DNA of 64,000 bases, taken from positions 14,587,594 to 14,651,593 of the forward strand of contig NC_048549.1 of NCBI RefSeq assembly GCF_902806685.2, given 5' to 3'. The DNA is from Maniola hyperantus (taxonomy: Eukaryota; Arthropoda; Insecta; Lepidoptera; Nymphalidae). A program made the translations under genes and the position numbers. The notes under the pieces are model-generated. The model searched no databases. It was not told the DNA's origin and saw only the letters and a program-made list of their open reading frames with translations. Of this stretch, positions 1 through 11,455 are shown piece after piece (within the stretch, counting starts at the first letter, position 1; each line of letters begins with the position of its first letter).

Positions 1-125
1 AGTTATTTGCATGAAAATTGGTATTTGCGTTTTCGGTTACAAAAGAAAAAAATACGTAGTAGGTACCTACCTATTTCAGGGTTTTTGAAAATTGTACCCC
101 CACGCCGATTTTCTAAATTCCACCC
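1..125. other. AT-rich leader, nothing recognised
   Basis: No gene or repeat is recognised before the LINE fragment that follows. Confidence 0.5.
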
Positions 126-1080
126 GAGTGAAGTCGGGCGGGTCAGCTATATAATCTAGAGAGGATGCTAAATGAACTGGATGTAGAAAGTCGGAAAGTA
201 GGATTGATTATGAACGCACAAAAAACCAAGGCTATGACAAATGGGACGAAAGTGCCTATAAATATCAAGAATAACACAATTGAATATGTTGAAGAATATA
301 TATATCTGGGCCAAATCATATCAATAAAAGACCTAGCAACCAAAGAAATAGAAAGACGTATAGGAAACGCATGGAAGCAATTCTGGAGTTTCAAAGAAAT
401 ATTGAAAAATAAGGAAGTAAAGATGACCATTAAAAGAAAACTTTTTAATACCTGCATCTTACCAGTGCTTACGTATGGCTGTCAAACCTGGTCCCTGACT
501 AAAGCCCAAAAGAAAAAACTTGAATCATGTCAGAACGCCATGAACAGAAGCATGATGGGAAAAAAACTGTCAGATAGAATAAGAACAACAACAATAAAGA
601 AATACACAAAAACAAAGGATGTTTCAATAACAATTAGGAACCTTAAATGGAAGTGGGCTGGGCACACAATTAGAGGACAAGGTAAATGGAGCAAAACAGT
701 AATGCACTGGTACACAGGACATTTAAAAAGAAAAAGGGGTAGACCAGCACAAAGATGGGTTGATGATATCCGAGAAACAGCAGGCGCCACATGGTCTAGA
801 ACTGCTGGCGACAGAAATATATGGAGGCAATTGGAGGAGGCCTTTGCCAAAAAGTGGCAAACAGACGAACTGTAGGCTATCGAGGCAGTACAAGACTTAA
901 TAAATAAGAAATATAATATATTATAAGTGTTAGAAATAAGTTACTTTAGAAATAATAGTTATGTAAAATCGTGTAGTTTAATATTTTGTAATCTTGTACC
1001 TATTATTAGCGACTAACAATTATTACTGTAAAAATGAAACATGTCTGAATAAAGGCTTATTTATTTTATTTATTTATTTA
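126..1080 (+). mobile_element. 5'-truncated LINE: reverse-transcriptase C-terminal part plus 3' tail
   Basis: An open frame at 165-875 encodes 236 residues that look like the region after the RT catalytic core of RTE-like or endonuclease-RT LINEs. It shows YLGQIIS, then a stretch ending ILPVLTYGCQTWSLTK, then LKWKWAGHTIR, and finally KRGRPAQRWVDDIRE with W..L.EAF...W. The catalytic FADD box and the endonuclease lie upstream and are absent, so the copy is 5' truncated. The frame is intact to its stop. It is followed by about 150 bp of 3' UTR, AATAAA and a TTTA-rich tail ending near 1080. The ATG at 165 is internal and not a real start. The RT family is clear; the clade is not. Confidence 0.85.
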
Positions 1081-1496
1081 CTTATATCCATTTCTGAATA
1101 TTATAAGCGCAACCTGACTTATCCATTTACATAGATAGTTGGAGTAGGTAAGTTTGTACCACAACGTGAGGACAAGTGTGAGCATCAATCACCTCTGACT
1201 GACTCACTCTCACTATGAGTTAGTTAATGCCGTGATGCAACTACCTACAATACATTCAGCCGTAGCAGTCGCTAGTCACCAACTATTGCGACTGCTACGT
1301 CACAATCGCAACTTTCGTGTCATGGGGACGTGTCAGAGGAAAATGGCGAGCTCTCATTCAATGCCCATAATAGACTAAACATCATTTATGATAATGTTAC
1401 GTAGGTAGGTATATGATGCGTAAAAAATGACTCCTCGCGCGCCATTCTAACTCTATGGGTCAATTGTTATAATATCTCACACCAAATTATTTCATA
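1081..1496. other. Intergenic, nothing recognised
   Basis: Unique-looking AT-rich DNA without a convincing frame or repeat. Confidence 0.5.
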
Positions 1497-1720
1497 CTAG
1501 CTGATGCTCCCGACTTCGTCCACGTAGATTTACGTTTTTCGAAATCCCGCGGGAACTCTTTGATTTTCCGGGATAATAAGTACCCTATGTGTTAATCCAG
1601 GGTTATAATCTATCTCCATTCCAAATTTCATCTAAATCCGTTCAGCCGTTTTTGCGTGATTGAGTAACAAACATCCAAACATCCACACTTTCACATTTGT
1701 AATTGGTATTATTAGGATTT
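1497..1720 (+). repeat. Family F1 interspersed repeat (CGACTTCGTCC tail)
   Basis: It begins ACTAGCTGATG and contains GACTTCGTCCACGTAGATTT, GGGAACTCTTTGATTTTCCG and an ATCCGTTCAGCCG block, ending near GGTATTATTAGGA. At least ten further copies lie in this window on both strands. It is probably a non-LTR retrotransposon 3' end or a SINE body; I cannot name the family. Confidence 0.75.
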
Positions 1721-2275
1721 TTATCCCGCTTTATCGGTTACTGGCCCGTGCTACAGAGCGAGCGAGAACACTCGCTTGCTGCGTGTTAGAAAGAGAAAAA
1801 TCTCTAGTTCAATTAATATAGCCAATAACCGTTTATTCCGTTTCACGAAAAGCGAATTTTCGCACTTACTATCATAAGTCCGAGAATTCACTTTCCATAA
1901 ATCACTGTGAAGAGAAGATTAGCAATCATGGGCATCGCTACTGAGTACCTACCCTAGACCACCACGGTGCCTGTTGGCTGTTCCTAGAACAGTGCTCTGA
2001 AGTCAGATCCTATATGAGTCACCCGCGATGCGCACTGCGTGGCACCTCGCCAGTCGCCGCCTAGACCCGAGTTCCACATTTTTCATCTATTAAATAATCA
2101 TGGTTTCCAGTATTCTAACTAGAACTTTTTGTATTCATGAGTTACGTATTCCAACGAGGAGAGAGGAGAGAGGTGTCCAAGTCAGAGTCAGGACTCGTGT
2201 CAATTGCTCGACTCATTGCAAGAAATGAAAAACATAAATAATCATAATCATCAAGTAAGTTAATGCTTAAGGTAA
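1721..2275. other. Intergenic, nothing recognised
   Basis: No supported gene or repeat seen. Confidence 0.5.
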
Positions 2276-2703
2276 AATAAAAACCGGCCAAGTACGAGTC
2301 AGGCTCGCGCAATGAGGGTTCCGTACTACAGTCGTATTTCTTTGACATTTTGCACGATAATTCAAAAACTATGATGCAGAAAAATAAATAAAAATCTGTT
2401 TTAGAATGTACATGTGAAGACCTTTCATATGATACCCCAGTTGATATAGTCACTCACTTTAAAAGTTGAAAATACTAATTATTAGTTCATGACCACAATT
2501 TAATTTTTTTTGTGTGATCTAACCCTAAATTCACGGTTTTCAGATTTTTCCCCAAATGTCAGCTATAAGATCTACCTATCTGCCAAATTTCATGATTCTA
2601 GGTCAACGGAAAGTACCCTGTAGGTTTCTTGACAGACAGACAGACAGACAACAAAGTGATCCTATAAGGGTTCTGTTTTTCCTTTTGAGGTACGGAACCC
2701 TAA
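2276..2703 (+). repeat. Family F2 interspersed repeat (GGGTTCCGT ends)
   Basis: It runs from AAAACCGGCCAAGTACGAGT, through TGATTCTAGGTCAACGG and a GACA tetranucleotide run, to GAGGTACGGAACCCTA. Near-complete copies lie at 3913-4275, 40617-41025 and 50861-51278. The complementary GGGTTCCGTAC and GTACGGAACCC blocks sit near the two ends, which suggests an old DNA element. Family origin is not established. Confidence 0.75.
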
Positions 2704-2799
2704 AAATTAAAAAAAACATATTTGAAAACGGTGCCATACAGCGGCCATATTAATTTAAAAACAAAAATTATATAACTGTTGGTCTCTCGGGACGATAAA

Positions 2800-3010
2800 A
2801 CTAACGATACCTAGCCCATACAACCAAATCTGGGGCATCATCTATTTGGTACTGAGACAGCTTGTACCTGGATATAACATTGCCTATTTTTCATCCCGAA
2901 TTTTATTTGTACGCCGCCATGGCTAATGTGCTGGACTGTTTCTTAGATTTAACATCTTATGTACCACATTATGCAAATAAAGAATTATTCTATTCTATTC
3001 TATTCTATTC
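2800..3010 (+). repeat. LINE-like 3' tail ending in (TTCTA)n
   Basis: A stretch with ATGCAAATAAAGAATTATTC is followed by four to five TTCTA units. This is the form of a retrotransposon 3' end with a polyadenylation signal and microsatellite tail. No coding part is preserved. Confidence 0.5.
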
Positions 3011-3061
3011 GAAAAATTAAAGAGTTTGAGTGACGTACACATTAAGTAAGTAAGTCTTTAG

Positions 3062-3229
3062 ATAACCTATATCATGCTACGTAATGAACATAACCTATAT
3101 CATGCTATGTAATGAACATAACCTATATCATGCTACGTAATGAACATAACCTATATCATGCTACGTAATGAACATAACCTATATCATGCTACGTAATGAA
3201 CATAACCTATATCATGCTACGTAATGAAC
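3062..3229 (+). repeat. 28-bp minisatellite, six units
   Basis: The unit begins ATAACCTATATCATGC and ends TACGTAATGAAC. It is repeated exactly six times (168 bp). The second unit differs by one base (TATG for TACG). Confidence 0.95.
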
Positions 3230-3912
3230 ACTGTATCCTGTATTGTATTAACATTATCAATTACTTATGTTTTAGGTGAGCTAGATCCGTATTGTCGGCA
3301 GTCGGCACACACAGGCCAGTTTTCCTCAACTCCAACTCAATTCATTTATTTCAGGCAGCTATCCTAAATTCCTGATTCGTGCCTAATAGGTACATATTAC
3401 ATATTTAATAAAAACCATACAATTTTTGACAAATAATAACACTTGAGCTACCTACTCAGGCTGAGTAACTTATCAATAGGTTTCAGATATTATGATCGTT
3501 TATTAATTTCGGCCGTTAGAACACCGTCATTTACGATTACCACCCAGGAGACAGCAGTCAATGGATAAATTAAAAAAACAGTAAAACAAAATGTGCTCTG
3601 TTGTGACCAAAAAAATATTTCTGGTTATTAGGGTGTTTAAAGTTGCGGTACCGTCATTGTCAATTCCAGATATTATCTTCCATGAATGGGCGATGTTTTT
3701 TGCGAGATTCAGATAAGGGCAGGAGCCGAGGACATGTGCCGACGTGCGCCCGACGCCGGCACCCATTGACTAACTGCACAGGAATGTGGAGGGTGGCTGA
3801 CCGGACCAGGAATGGCGTAAAGGCGAGCATGTTCACTCCTTGGCATCGACCTCCCCTGTATGTTTCACGAACTATATTATTACCTAAGTGAAATAACCGT
3901 GTTATTACGGTT
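3230..3912. other. Intergenic; weak open frames only
   Basis: Short opposed frames overlap at 3527-3891 around a GC-rich patch near 3715-3800. None resembles a known protein. Confidence 0.45.
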
Positions 3913-4275
3913 TTAGGGTTCCGTACCTCAAAAGGAAAAACGGAACCCTTATAGGATCACTTTGTTGTCTGTCTGTCTGTCTGCCTGTCGGTCTGTCGGT
4001 CTGTCAAGAAACCTACAGGGTAGTTCCCGTTGACCTAGAATCATGGGCAGGTAGGTAGGTCTTATACTTAGCAGACATTCGGGGAAAAATCTAAAAAACC
4101 GTGAATTTGTGATTACATCACAAAAAAAATTTGTGGTCATGAACTAATAATTTGTATTTTCATATCATAATAATATATCATAATTTTTGAATTATCGTGC
4201 AAAATGTCGAAAAAATACGAGTGTAGTACCGAACCCTCATTGTGTCGCGCCTGGCTCGCTCTTGGCCGGTTTTGT
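3913..4275 (-). repeat. Family F2 repeat, reverse copy
   Basis: It starts AGGGTTCCGTACCTCAAAAG, includes a GTCT-rich run and TTGACCTAGAATCATG, and ends CTTGGCCGGTTTT. It mirrors the copy at 2276-2703. Confidence 0.75.
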
Positions 4276-5656
4276 AGGTATTCAAATCTCTGTCATTTTG
4301 AATTTCAGACTAGGTAGCCAATCTTTGAATTTCTAAATATATTTCGCTTACATTAAGTATAGCTAGAATTAATCTCCTTTAGTTTGTACCACTGTGTAGG
4401 TATCTAGTATCTAATAAATAGTTTTAGCAGATGGCGAACTGGCATCGGAAAGCGCAGCGTTGGAAGGAAACCTCCCTGTACGTGACAGGTCTAAATGGCA
4501 ATCGGGTACGGTACGAGTACGCCCGGCACACCCGCACAGCCCCCGCGCTAACCTAGTGCGGCCGAGAGCGGAACATAATATTTAGCCAAATGACTTCTAC
4601 GTATATATACCTACCGAATTATTTTCTGGAATGTGGGGAATCAAACGATGGTAGTTCAATAACAATAACAAAAGATAAGTAGAAATACCTACTGGATGTT
4701 TTTCGAAAGATTTTAAAAACTTGTCTATTAACTATATTCTTGAATGAAGATATTTTTTCACATTACTTTTTTACACCTTCCTTGCGGTCAGGCCTGGTAC
4801 AATGTTATCGCAAGTGTAGCTACAATGGCGCCGAATACAAAGAGGTGTCATTAGGAAGCTTAAGATAATAAAAACACAAACTCACGTTACCGAGCCTGTG
4901 AAGTGTGAAATATTGCAAACTTACTCATTAGTCACAAAATAGTGCAGATGATTCAATGCGGTTCACCGAAAACCATTAGTCTATTGTATTTCCGTTCTAT
5001 TGACTTACTTAACTGACGATTTACGAAATATATCTTCACTGACTTGTTTTTACATGTTCACAAACGAAGTTAGTTAGTACTTCTGCCCGAAAAACTCCAG
5101 AAAGGCAGATCTCATAAAGTAAGTAGGTATATAAAAGTGAAAAAGTATATCAAAAGGTGAAGACATCTTGTGTAGTGAGAAGCGAGACAAACTAAGTATG
5201 TACCTACATAATTAATATTGACGCGGGGTTAACGCAACTGTTGCGTCTGCCCTGTCCATGAATGTAAGGCAGAATTTTTTTTTTTTAAAGTTTTCAAAGT
5301 ATTAGAGTTCAACGCGCTCAAAAACTGCGAATATTAAGAATTATTTACTCGTATCGTAAATATAGGGATTGTTTGCGTAGCTCCCTACCATGCATTTAAA
5401 CTTCTGATCCACATCTAAAATTACTGGAGAAGTAGGTAGGTAATTCCTAGGTCCTGAAAATATCTGAAAATTAATTTGTTAAACACCATGACCTCTAACT
5501 TGAACTTGACATAATATAAGGTACTTATTAGTATTTTTCCTATAATTTCTTTATAGCCTATACCTATAGAACTCGGATATTAGCTACGATAAATTAATTG
5601 CTAAATAAATTACTGAGGTAACATTGGTTCCGGAGATTACCCTCTTTATAATATTA
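4276..5656. other. Intergenic, nothing recognised
   Basis: 1.4 kb of AT-rich DNA with dispersed TAGGTAGG-type words but no gene or definable repeat. Confidence 0.5.
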
Positions 5657-5855
5657 CTAGCTACCCGCCCCGGATTCACACGGGTAGCTTATTACAATAA
5701 AATTTTCGTATGAATCTCTCATTTTTTAAAATAACAAACAGCTTATGTTATTCAAGAATAGTGTAGCTTTGTACTGGCGAAAGAATTATCAAAACCGGCT
5801 CAGTAGTTCCAGAGATTGGCCCCTACAAACAAACTTTAATATTAGTATAGATTAG
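5657..5855 (+). repeat. Interspersed repeat, ACTAGCTACCCGCCCCGG type
   Basis: It starts at ACTAGCTACCCGCCCCGG and ends TTAATATTAGTATAGATT. The ending resembles F1 but the body differs. Likely another retroelement tail. Confidence 0.55.
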
Positions 5856-6178
5856 TGTAGATGTCCTCTTTCCCTCTTCATTTAACGCGGAGCGTGTGCT
5901 AGAAATTAGTTACTACAACATCCATCGGGTGAGGTGTTAACTGAACGATTATTTTGAACTCCATATTAGGAGCGACCTGTTTAGTTTAGATCATAACTAT
6001 TATCATGCAGTGCGTCAACAGACGTCGCGTCGTCGCCACCACACGCTCCGACGAGTTGCACATTTTAATTAAACTTCTACAAAAAATGAAGGCCCTACGT
6101 CATCACAAGTGTGATAGCAATGGTACACATTAGCTCTTTGAACTTGAGGATCAGCTCAGTACATAGCATACCTACCAT

Positions 6179-6309
6179 AAGGGCGTTTGTGCACTCATCC
6201 GTATTCGGTTCGGTTCGTATCCGTGATTCTTAAAAGTGGTCGTCATACAAATACGTACTCATTCGATTCATATTTTTACGGAATCCGTGATGAGTGCACA
6301 AACGCCTTA
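6179..6309. mobile_element. Small inverted-repeat element (MITE-like)
   Basis: Its termini are inverted: left AGGGCGTTTGTGCACTCATC, right GATGAGTGCACAAACGCCTT. The element is about 131 bp with no coding capacity. Confidence 0.7.
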
Positions 6310-6519
6310 AGGATGATATCTAGTGTCATTTCACTCTCTAGTCATTAATTATTATAGTTAAGGCGGAAACAAATTATCGGACGCGGCTAGATTTATTGGA
6401 AAGACGTTTCGAAAATCAGGATTTCACGAGGTTAGGTTAGCTTTTTTATTTAGTCAGTGCAAAGATCACTTGACACGTAAAATATCCCTTATTGTGTGAT
6501 GCTGTGTACTTGGTACCGT

Positions 6520-6660
6520 CGAGGCCGAGTTTGAGGGTAGTCGGTAGTTCCTCCTCCGTAGTCGGTGAGTCCCCACGCCCAGCGAGTGACGTCACCCACG
6601 TACACCACGCTCGAGCTACGTGGTAACTGCAAGACGGTGCGTGAGTGCCGTTTTAAGTAG
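6520..6660. other. GC-rich islet with TGACGTCA palindrome
   Basis: A CpG-richer patch in AT-rich DNA with TGACGTCA at 6587-6594 and several CACG/CGTG words. No gene is attached; a regulatory role is conjecture. Confidence 0.35.
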
Positions 6661-7514
6661 ACCTTATTGTAAATGGACCGTGTTTCACATTATAATGAAG
6701 ATGAGTTGAAACTGAAAGTTGATATGAACCAACGACCTTTTTAAAAAAAATCAGTACCCTTATTATATGTGTACCTATCTGTTTGTTGGTGTGTCCTTCG
6801 ATCGGAAAGGAACGGTTCTTTTTTTCTGGAGATACAGAACGCTTAAAATATGATTAAATAACTATAGTACGAGTTATAGAAAATGTAGGTATTTTTTTAA
6901 AGGATCGATTAAATATTATCCTTTTATTTTATGTTTGGAATAGCTAAAACAGCTAAAAACAAAAACTCCGAGAGTAGGATAATTAGGTTACCAATTCTTA
7001 GTTAACTTCAATTAGGTATGTACCGTACCTCCTTCAAAAAGTAAGTAACCGCAAAATCCGACGTCCTTCCTCCTTGCCACAAACTATCGAAATTCCTCCT
7101 TTCACCTTCATATTACAGTATCATAAACTAATTAATTAGTAAAAACCGGACAAGTGCCAGTTGAACTCACTAGGTGAGGGTTCCGTGCGATGATTATGTA
7201 CGTACCGTTTGTACAGTACAATGATAAGACTCTGTTGTAAATTGTACCTACCTATTGTTGTAAAATTGAAAATGTTAATTGTAAGACTATACACTTCTTG
7301 TATGTACGATTTCTTGTACCTACCTATCTATAATTATTACATAAATATTCTGTATTTTTGAAATTTTAGGTAAAGGGAGGTAAGGTTAAGGAGATAAAGG
7401 GGGGAGTGGTCAGTTTTCATCTAGGTATTTTTAAATAGGTACGTATGTACTTATTATGTAAGTGCCTATTGTACTTGCAAACATCTTTATATTTCTTATC
7501 ATCTTATCATCTTA
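6661..7514. other. Intergenic with one F2 fragment
   Basis: A decayed F2 start (AAAAACCGGACAAGTGCCAG) lies at about 7140-7200. Nothing else is recognised. Confidence 0.45.
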
Positions 7515-7735
7515 TACTAGATGATGCCCGCGACTTCGTCCGCGTGGATTTAGGCTTTTAAAAATCCTGTGGGAACTCTTCAACTTTCCGGGATAAAAAG
7601 TAACCTATGTCCTTCCCCGGAATGCAAGCTACGCCTGTACCAAATTTCGTCAAAATCGGTTAAACGGTTGAGCCGTGAAAAGCTAGCAGACAGACAGACA
7701 GACACACTTTGGCATTTATAATATTAGTATGGATT
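7515..7735 (+). repeat. Family F1 repeat
   Basis: A well-preserved copy: GATGCCCGCGACTTCGTCCG at the left, a GACA run, and ATTTATAATATTAGTATGGA at the right. Confidence 0.8.
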
Positions 7736-7917
7736 CGATACCGTCATAACAAGCACTTTCATTATATCTACCTAATGTGTGATACGTCACGCCAAACGCA
7801 CGGTACAATTTGCAAAAAATTTTAATTTTCTATTTTGCCCCCCAAGTGTGTGAATATTTTCAAAATTCATTTATTTACGTCACCACACACGGACGGTGTG
7901 TGGGCCACAAAATCGAT

Positions 7918-8155
7918 ATCCATACTAATATTATAAATGCGAAAGTGTGTCAGTCTGTCCGACTGTCTGTTAGCTTTTCACGGCCCAACAGCTTAAATAT
8001 TTTATATGAAATTTTGTACAGAGTTAGCTTACATCCCGGGGAAGGGCATATAGGCTGTTTTTTATCCCGGTAAATCCCACGTTATAGTTCCCACGGCGTT
8101 TTTTAAAAATCTAAATCCACGCGGACGAAGTCGTGGGCATAATCTAGTGCATAAT
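7918..8155 (-). repeat. Family F1 repeat, reverse copy
   Basis: It mirrors the copy at 7515-7735, so the two form an inverted pair about 180 bp apart. It starts CCATACTAATATTATAAATG and ends near GACGAAGTCGTGGGCATAAT. Confidence 0.8.
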
Positions 8156-8239
8156 ATTTGTATACCTAACCTAATCGGTCTGGTAGATTCAGAACAAATT
8201 AGCTGTGACAGACGGACAGACCGCCACGTCTGCCTATCT

Positions 8240-8310
8240 GTCCGAGTGATACGAGTGTTCCTTCAAGGTTCTTCCGTTTTTTCTTCGGAAGTGCGGAACC
8301 CTAAAAATGC
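8240..8310 (-). repeat. F2-like fragment
   Basis: Only the end block survives, with GTGCGGAACCCTAAAAA preceded by a damaged GGTTCTTCCGTTTTT. Confidence 0.4.
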
Positions 8311-8599
8311 GAAATTCAAAATGTAAAAGGAAGGAAAAGGCTCTTTGATGACATGTACCTACCTACGTCACAAAGCAAAAATCTTCTAATTAATTAGTCG
8401 ATTTATTAGGCTACAGGAAAATTGTTATTGAATGTCCATTACCGGCCGTTCAATAGGTAATATTATTCAAAAATAATTTAAATCGTATTTCTGACTCATA
8501 CTCGTACATAGCAGATGTATTGTCTTTAAAATTGGAGAGCTTTTCGTCAAAATATCGTGTAATCACAATTTATTGTTGTCCTCCGATCAACAATTCTTA

Positions 8600-9010
8600 T
8601 TAACTGTACAGGTTATAGGATCACATCATTGTGTCTGTGGTCTGAAAAGAAACCTACAGGGTACTTCTCGTTGACCTACAATCATGAAATTTGGCAGGTA
8701 GGTAGGTCTTATAGCACACGTAGGAGAAAACCGTGAATTTGTGGTTACATCAACAAAAAATATATTTAAATGTTCATGAACAAACAGTTAGTATTTTCAA
8801 GTTTCAAAGTAAGATTGATACCTGGCACCAAGTAGCGTATCATATTAAGGGCTTTACTTGTAGGTATATTCTAAAACAGATTTTTATTTATTTATAAGTA
8901 GGTGTGTATGTTTTGGATTTATCGTGCAAAATGTCGAAAAAATACGACTGTAATACGGAACCCACGGTGCGCGATTCTGACTCGCACTTGGCCGGGTTTT
9001 TATTTTCATC
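8600..9010 (-). repeat. Family F2 repeat, reverse copy, decayed
   Basis: It contains GAAACCTACAGGGTACTTC, CAATCATGAAATTTGGCAGG, the ATCGTGCAAAATGTCGAAAA block and a final CACTTGGCCGGGTTTTTA. The leading GGGTTCCGT end is missing. Confidence 0.7.
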
Positions 9011-9015
9011 GTCAT

Positions 9016-9040
9016 CTAATGATGATGATGATGATGATGA
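9016..9040 (+). repeat. (GAT)n microsatellite
   Basis: A short run of GATGATGATGATGATGATGA follows the F2 copy. Confidence 0.8.
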
Positions 9041-9094
9041 AAAAAGACACTTTGTTCTTGTGTTCTTTAAATTACTGGTACTGCAAATGTTCAT

Positions 9095-9160
9095 GAGCGG
9101 CGATAATCACTTAACATCAGGTGACCCGCCTGCTAGTTTGCTCGGCTTTTTTTTTTCAAA
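9095..9160 (+). repeat. LINE-tail-like fragment
   Basis: CACTTAACATCAGGTGACCC followed by GCCTGCTAGTTTGCTCGGC and a T-run resembles common lepidopteran LINE 3' ends. Short and uncertain. Confidence 0.4.
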
Positions 9161-9481
9161 TACACTAACTACATGCTTTCACTTTGTTCTTGTGTTCTTT
9201 GAATTGCAGTAGCACAACTTACACTTTCATTATAACTACACTAGCTCAAAAGACGTAATTAAGTAAAATGTATTTTTTAACTAAGTAAGTAGTATTAAAT
9301 TTTTGTGATCTTTGTTTCAATTGTAATATGTTTCCGTTTTTTTGTGCTTGCAAATTAGGTATATTTATATATGATCCCAAATAAAAGATTTTATATTTGT
9401 TTTACTTATCTATAATTTCCATCTGTCCAACTATTTATAAGGCCTCCAAAGTAACCGTAGTGTGAATGAATAATAGTCGCA

Positions 9482-9776
9482 CTGTACCCGTAGTACAAGA
9501 TTTTACGTCTCACCAAACGAAACCAAATTCGAGAGTCGAAATACTTCCGCGTTACAGTAAAATGGACCTAAACAGCCTTGAATTGAAGTCAAATATTCAA
9601 TGCCACTGATTTTAATTTCGCAATGTTTCCGCTTGGAGCGCTGGCTGTAGAAGTGTAGACAAACTTGAGCTTTAAAACAAGGCAATTAAGATCCAGTTTA
9701 CTGTAACGCGGAACTATTTCGACTCTCGAATTTGGTTTGGTTTGGTGAGACGTAAAATCTTGTACTACGGGTACAG
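9482..9776. mobile_element. Foldback MITE with ~80-bp arms
   Basis: The left arm (about 9486-9568, from ACCCGTAGTACAAGATTTTA) is almost perfectly complementary to the right arm ending TACTACGGGT (about 9692-9772). Only a handful of mismatches occur over about 81 bp. The central segment is about 125 bp and has no coding features. A transcript would form a long hairpin. Confidence 0.9.
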
Positions 9777-9837
9777 ATTCACTACACAGTACACTTCCCA
9801 AATACCACGAAAGGCTGAATCGGTTTTTACCCCCTCG

Positions 9838-9862
9838 GCCGGCGGCGGCGGCGGCGGCGGTG
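9838..9862. repeat. (GGC)n microsatellite
   Basis: About seven GGC units inside a GC-rich patch. Confidence 0.85.
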
Positions 9863-10027
9863 TGCGCGGCTCGCGGCCATCGCGACTGTCGCGGCTTCAC
9901 ATCAATGGTGCCGCTGGAGCATGCCGGAATGCGAACCCCCCAGGAACCTAAGCCAGCGTCAGTGCATATACAAAGCTGCGGTGACCAGCTCATACTAGTT
10001 GCTGTTCAGGACGTGAAGTTAAACTTA

Positions 10028-10160
10028 CTCATCATCAGCATGGTCAACCCATCGCAAACCTGCTACTGAGAACAGGCTCTCCTTTCAGAATGAGAAGAGT
10101 TTAAGTCATAGTCCACCACACTGGCCAAGTGCAGATAGGCAGACTTCACACATCAAAAGT
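10028..10160 (-). mobile_element. SINE S1 3' fragment, reverse
   Basis: It shares CATGGTCAACCCATCGC, a TGAGAAGAG block and GGCAGACTTCACAC with the full S1 copy at 43564-43882. The tRNA-like head is missing. Confidence 0.65.
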
Positions 10161-10503
10161 GTACAATAGTACATACCTGCAATGCAAAACTCTGGTCAAT
10201 GACCTACGATGCGGCATTGACTCCGAGTAGCATACATACGGAACGTTCGTTGACCTCTAGCGTCAGTTAGAGATGTTTTATTTGCAATATACCTTTTTTT
10301 TTCTATTAATTTTTTGCATTTTTTTGCGTTTTATTTTATTGTATCAAATCACTGATCATCAGTTCTATCACCTGTGTTCGTTTTTGTCAGCGTGCTGGTT
10401 ACACCCGGTATAAACAAAGCTTTATGTACTGCTACTTTCATTAATAAAATAGTTAAAATGATTCATTCTTGAAAAATAAGAAAAACTATAGGTATATCTA
10501 TTT
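10161..10503. other. Intergenic, nothing recognised
   Basis: AT-rich stretch between a SINE fragment and a possible exon. Confidence 0.45.
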
Positions 10504-10944
10504 TTAGAGATCATTGAACAAGGTATAGGTTATGATCTCATAAATTCCGGAAGTGTCCCACAGACTCCGGCTCTCTAGGTCATCGTTCACTCTCCTGTGT
10601 TCCGAGTAGCGCAGTTTGACGCACGTAGCGCCGGCGCTCGTCGCAAACAGCGCTATTGTCTCCCTGCACACTGCACAGTTCCGGGAACCGCCCTCTAATA
10701 TTTGCCGACGTTCGACCGTTAGCGTCACGCCGCAGCCCGCATTGTAGCACTCGGAAGCCGGACTAATCTGAAAGGGTCCATTCATGGCTCGTAGGCGTCC
10801 CCGGTACCCGAGATAAACAATCGATTCATTGTAGTGTAACTGGCACTTTCGATACCTATTGTCAGTAAACAGTGGTTGAGAAGTGCCAAAAACACCGCTA
10901 AGGAATGTGTGAATCATATTATTTGATGGGGTAGATGCAAACAA
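10504..10944 (-). CDS. Possible terminal exon, cysteine-containing protein of unknown family
   Basis: A 146-codon minus-strand frame lies in a locally GC-richer stretch (about 10560-10800), as SA exons do here. I do not recognise the protein. It contains CYNAGCGVTLTVE, then NCAVC, then CVKLRYSE, and ends LFNDL before TAA. A plausible splice acceptor (CATTCCTTAG) precedes codons for GVFGTSQPL near 10895. The real exon may therefore start there, and the ATG at 10944 may be intronic. The paired CxxC and other cysteines would fit a secreted or extracellular domain. No partner exon was found within the window, so it may also be an isolated open frame. Confidence 0.35.
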   Translation of the reverse strand: MFASTPSNNMIHTFLSGVFGTSQPLFTDNRYRKCQLHYNESIVYLGYRGRLRAMNGPFQISPASECYNAGCGVTLTVERRQILEGGSRNCAVCRETIALFATSAGATCVKLRYSEHRRVNDDLESRSLWDTSGIYEIITYTLFNDL

Positions 10945-11212
10945 TGGTTAGAGACATCATCATATTTATTAATTACCCTTTGCCAGTAAAGTAAAGCCAG
11001 TTGTTTTTCAGGATTTTCAGCTAGCAACACAAGCCACTCTCGCGCCGAACACCGGACTATCCTGATTGGTGGATAGCACTGATATATTCGCATCATACGT
11101 CATTAGTGATGCATTAACTGTCTGTTGCAAGTCACTATCTATATTTCTACCTCCAACACCCTTTATAAAATAAAATAAAAAATAAAAATAAAAATCTTTT
11201 TTATTCGATAAT
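10945..11212. other. Intergenic, nothing recognised
   Basis: Two overlapping minus-strand frames have no recognisable content. An A/AAAT-rich run lies at 11165-11200. Confidence 0.4.
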
Positions 11213-11455
11213 ACTAGCTGATGCCCTCGACTTCGTCCGCGTTGATTTAGGTTTTTGAAAATCCCGTGGGAATAGGAACTATTTTCCAGGACAAAAATTA
11301 GCCTATCCGTAGTAGCTTGTTCCCGGGATGCAAGTGACGTAGGCACTAGGCATGCGCTAATAAAGGATTTTTGAAAATTCAACATCCAAGATAGTAAAAT
11401 GGGGGTTTGAAATTTGTTGTCCACGCGGATGAAGTCGCGAGCATAGCTAGTAATA
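11213..11455 (+). repeat. Family F1 repeat, rearranged
   Basis: It opens in plus orientation (CTAGCTGATGCCCTCGACTT) but ends with the reverse-orientation block GCGGATGAAGTCGCGAGCAT. It is therefore either a rearranged copy or two abutting opposite fragments. Confidence 0.65.

Noticed and set aside
3062..3229. CRISPR-like array
   Set aside because: Units are contiguous 28-bp copies with no spacers, so this is a minisatellite.
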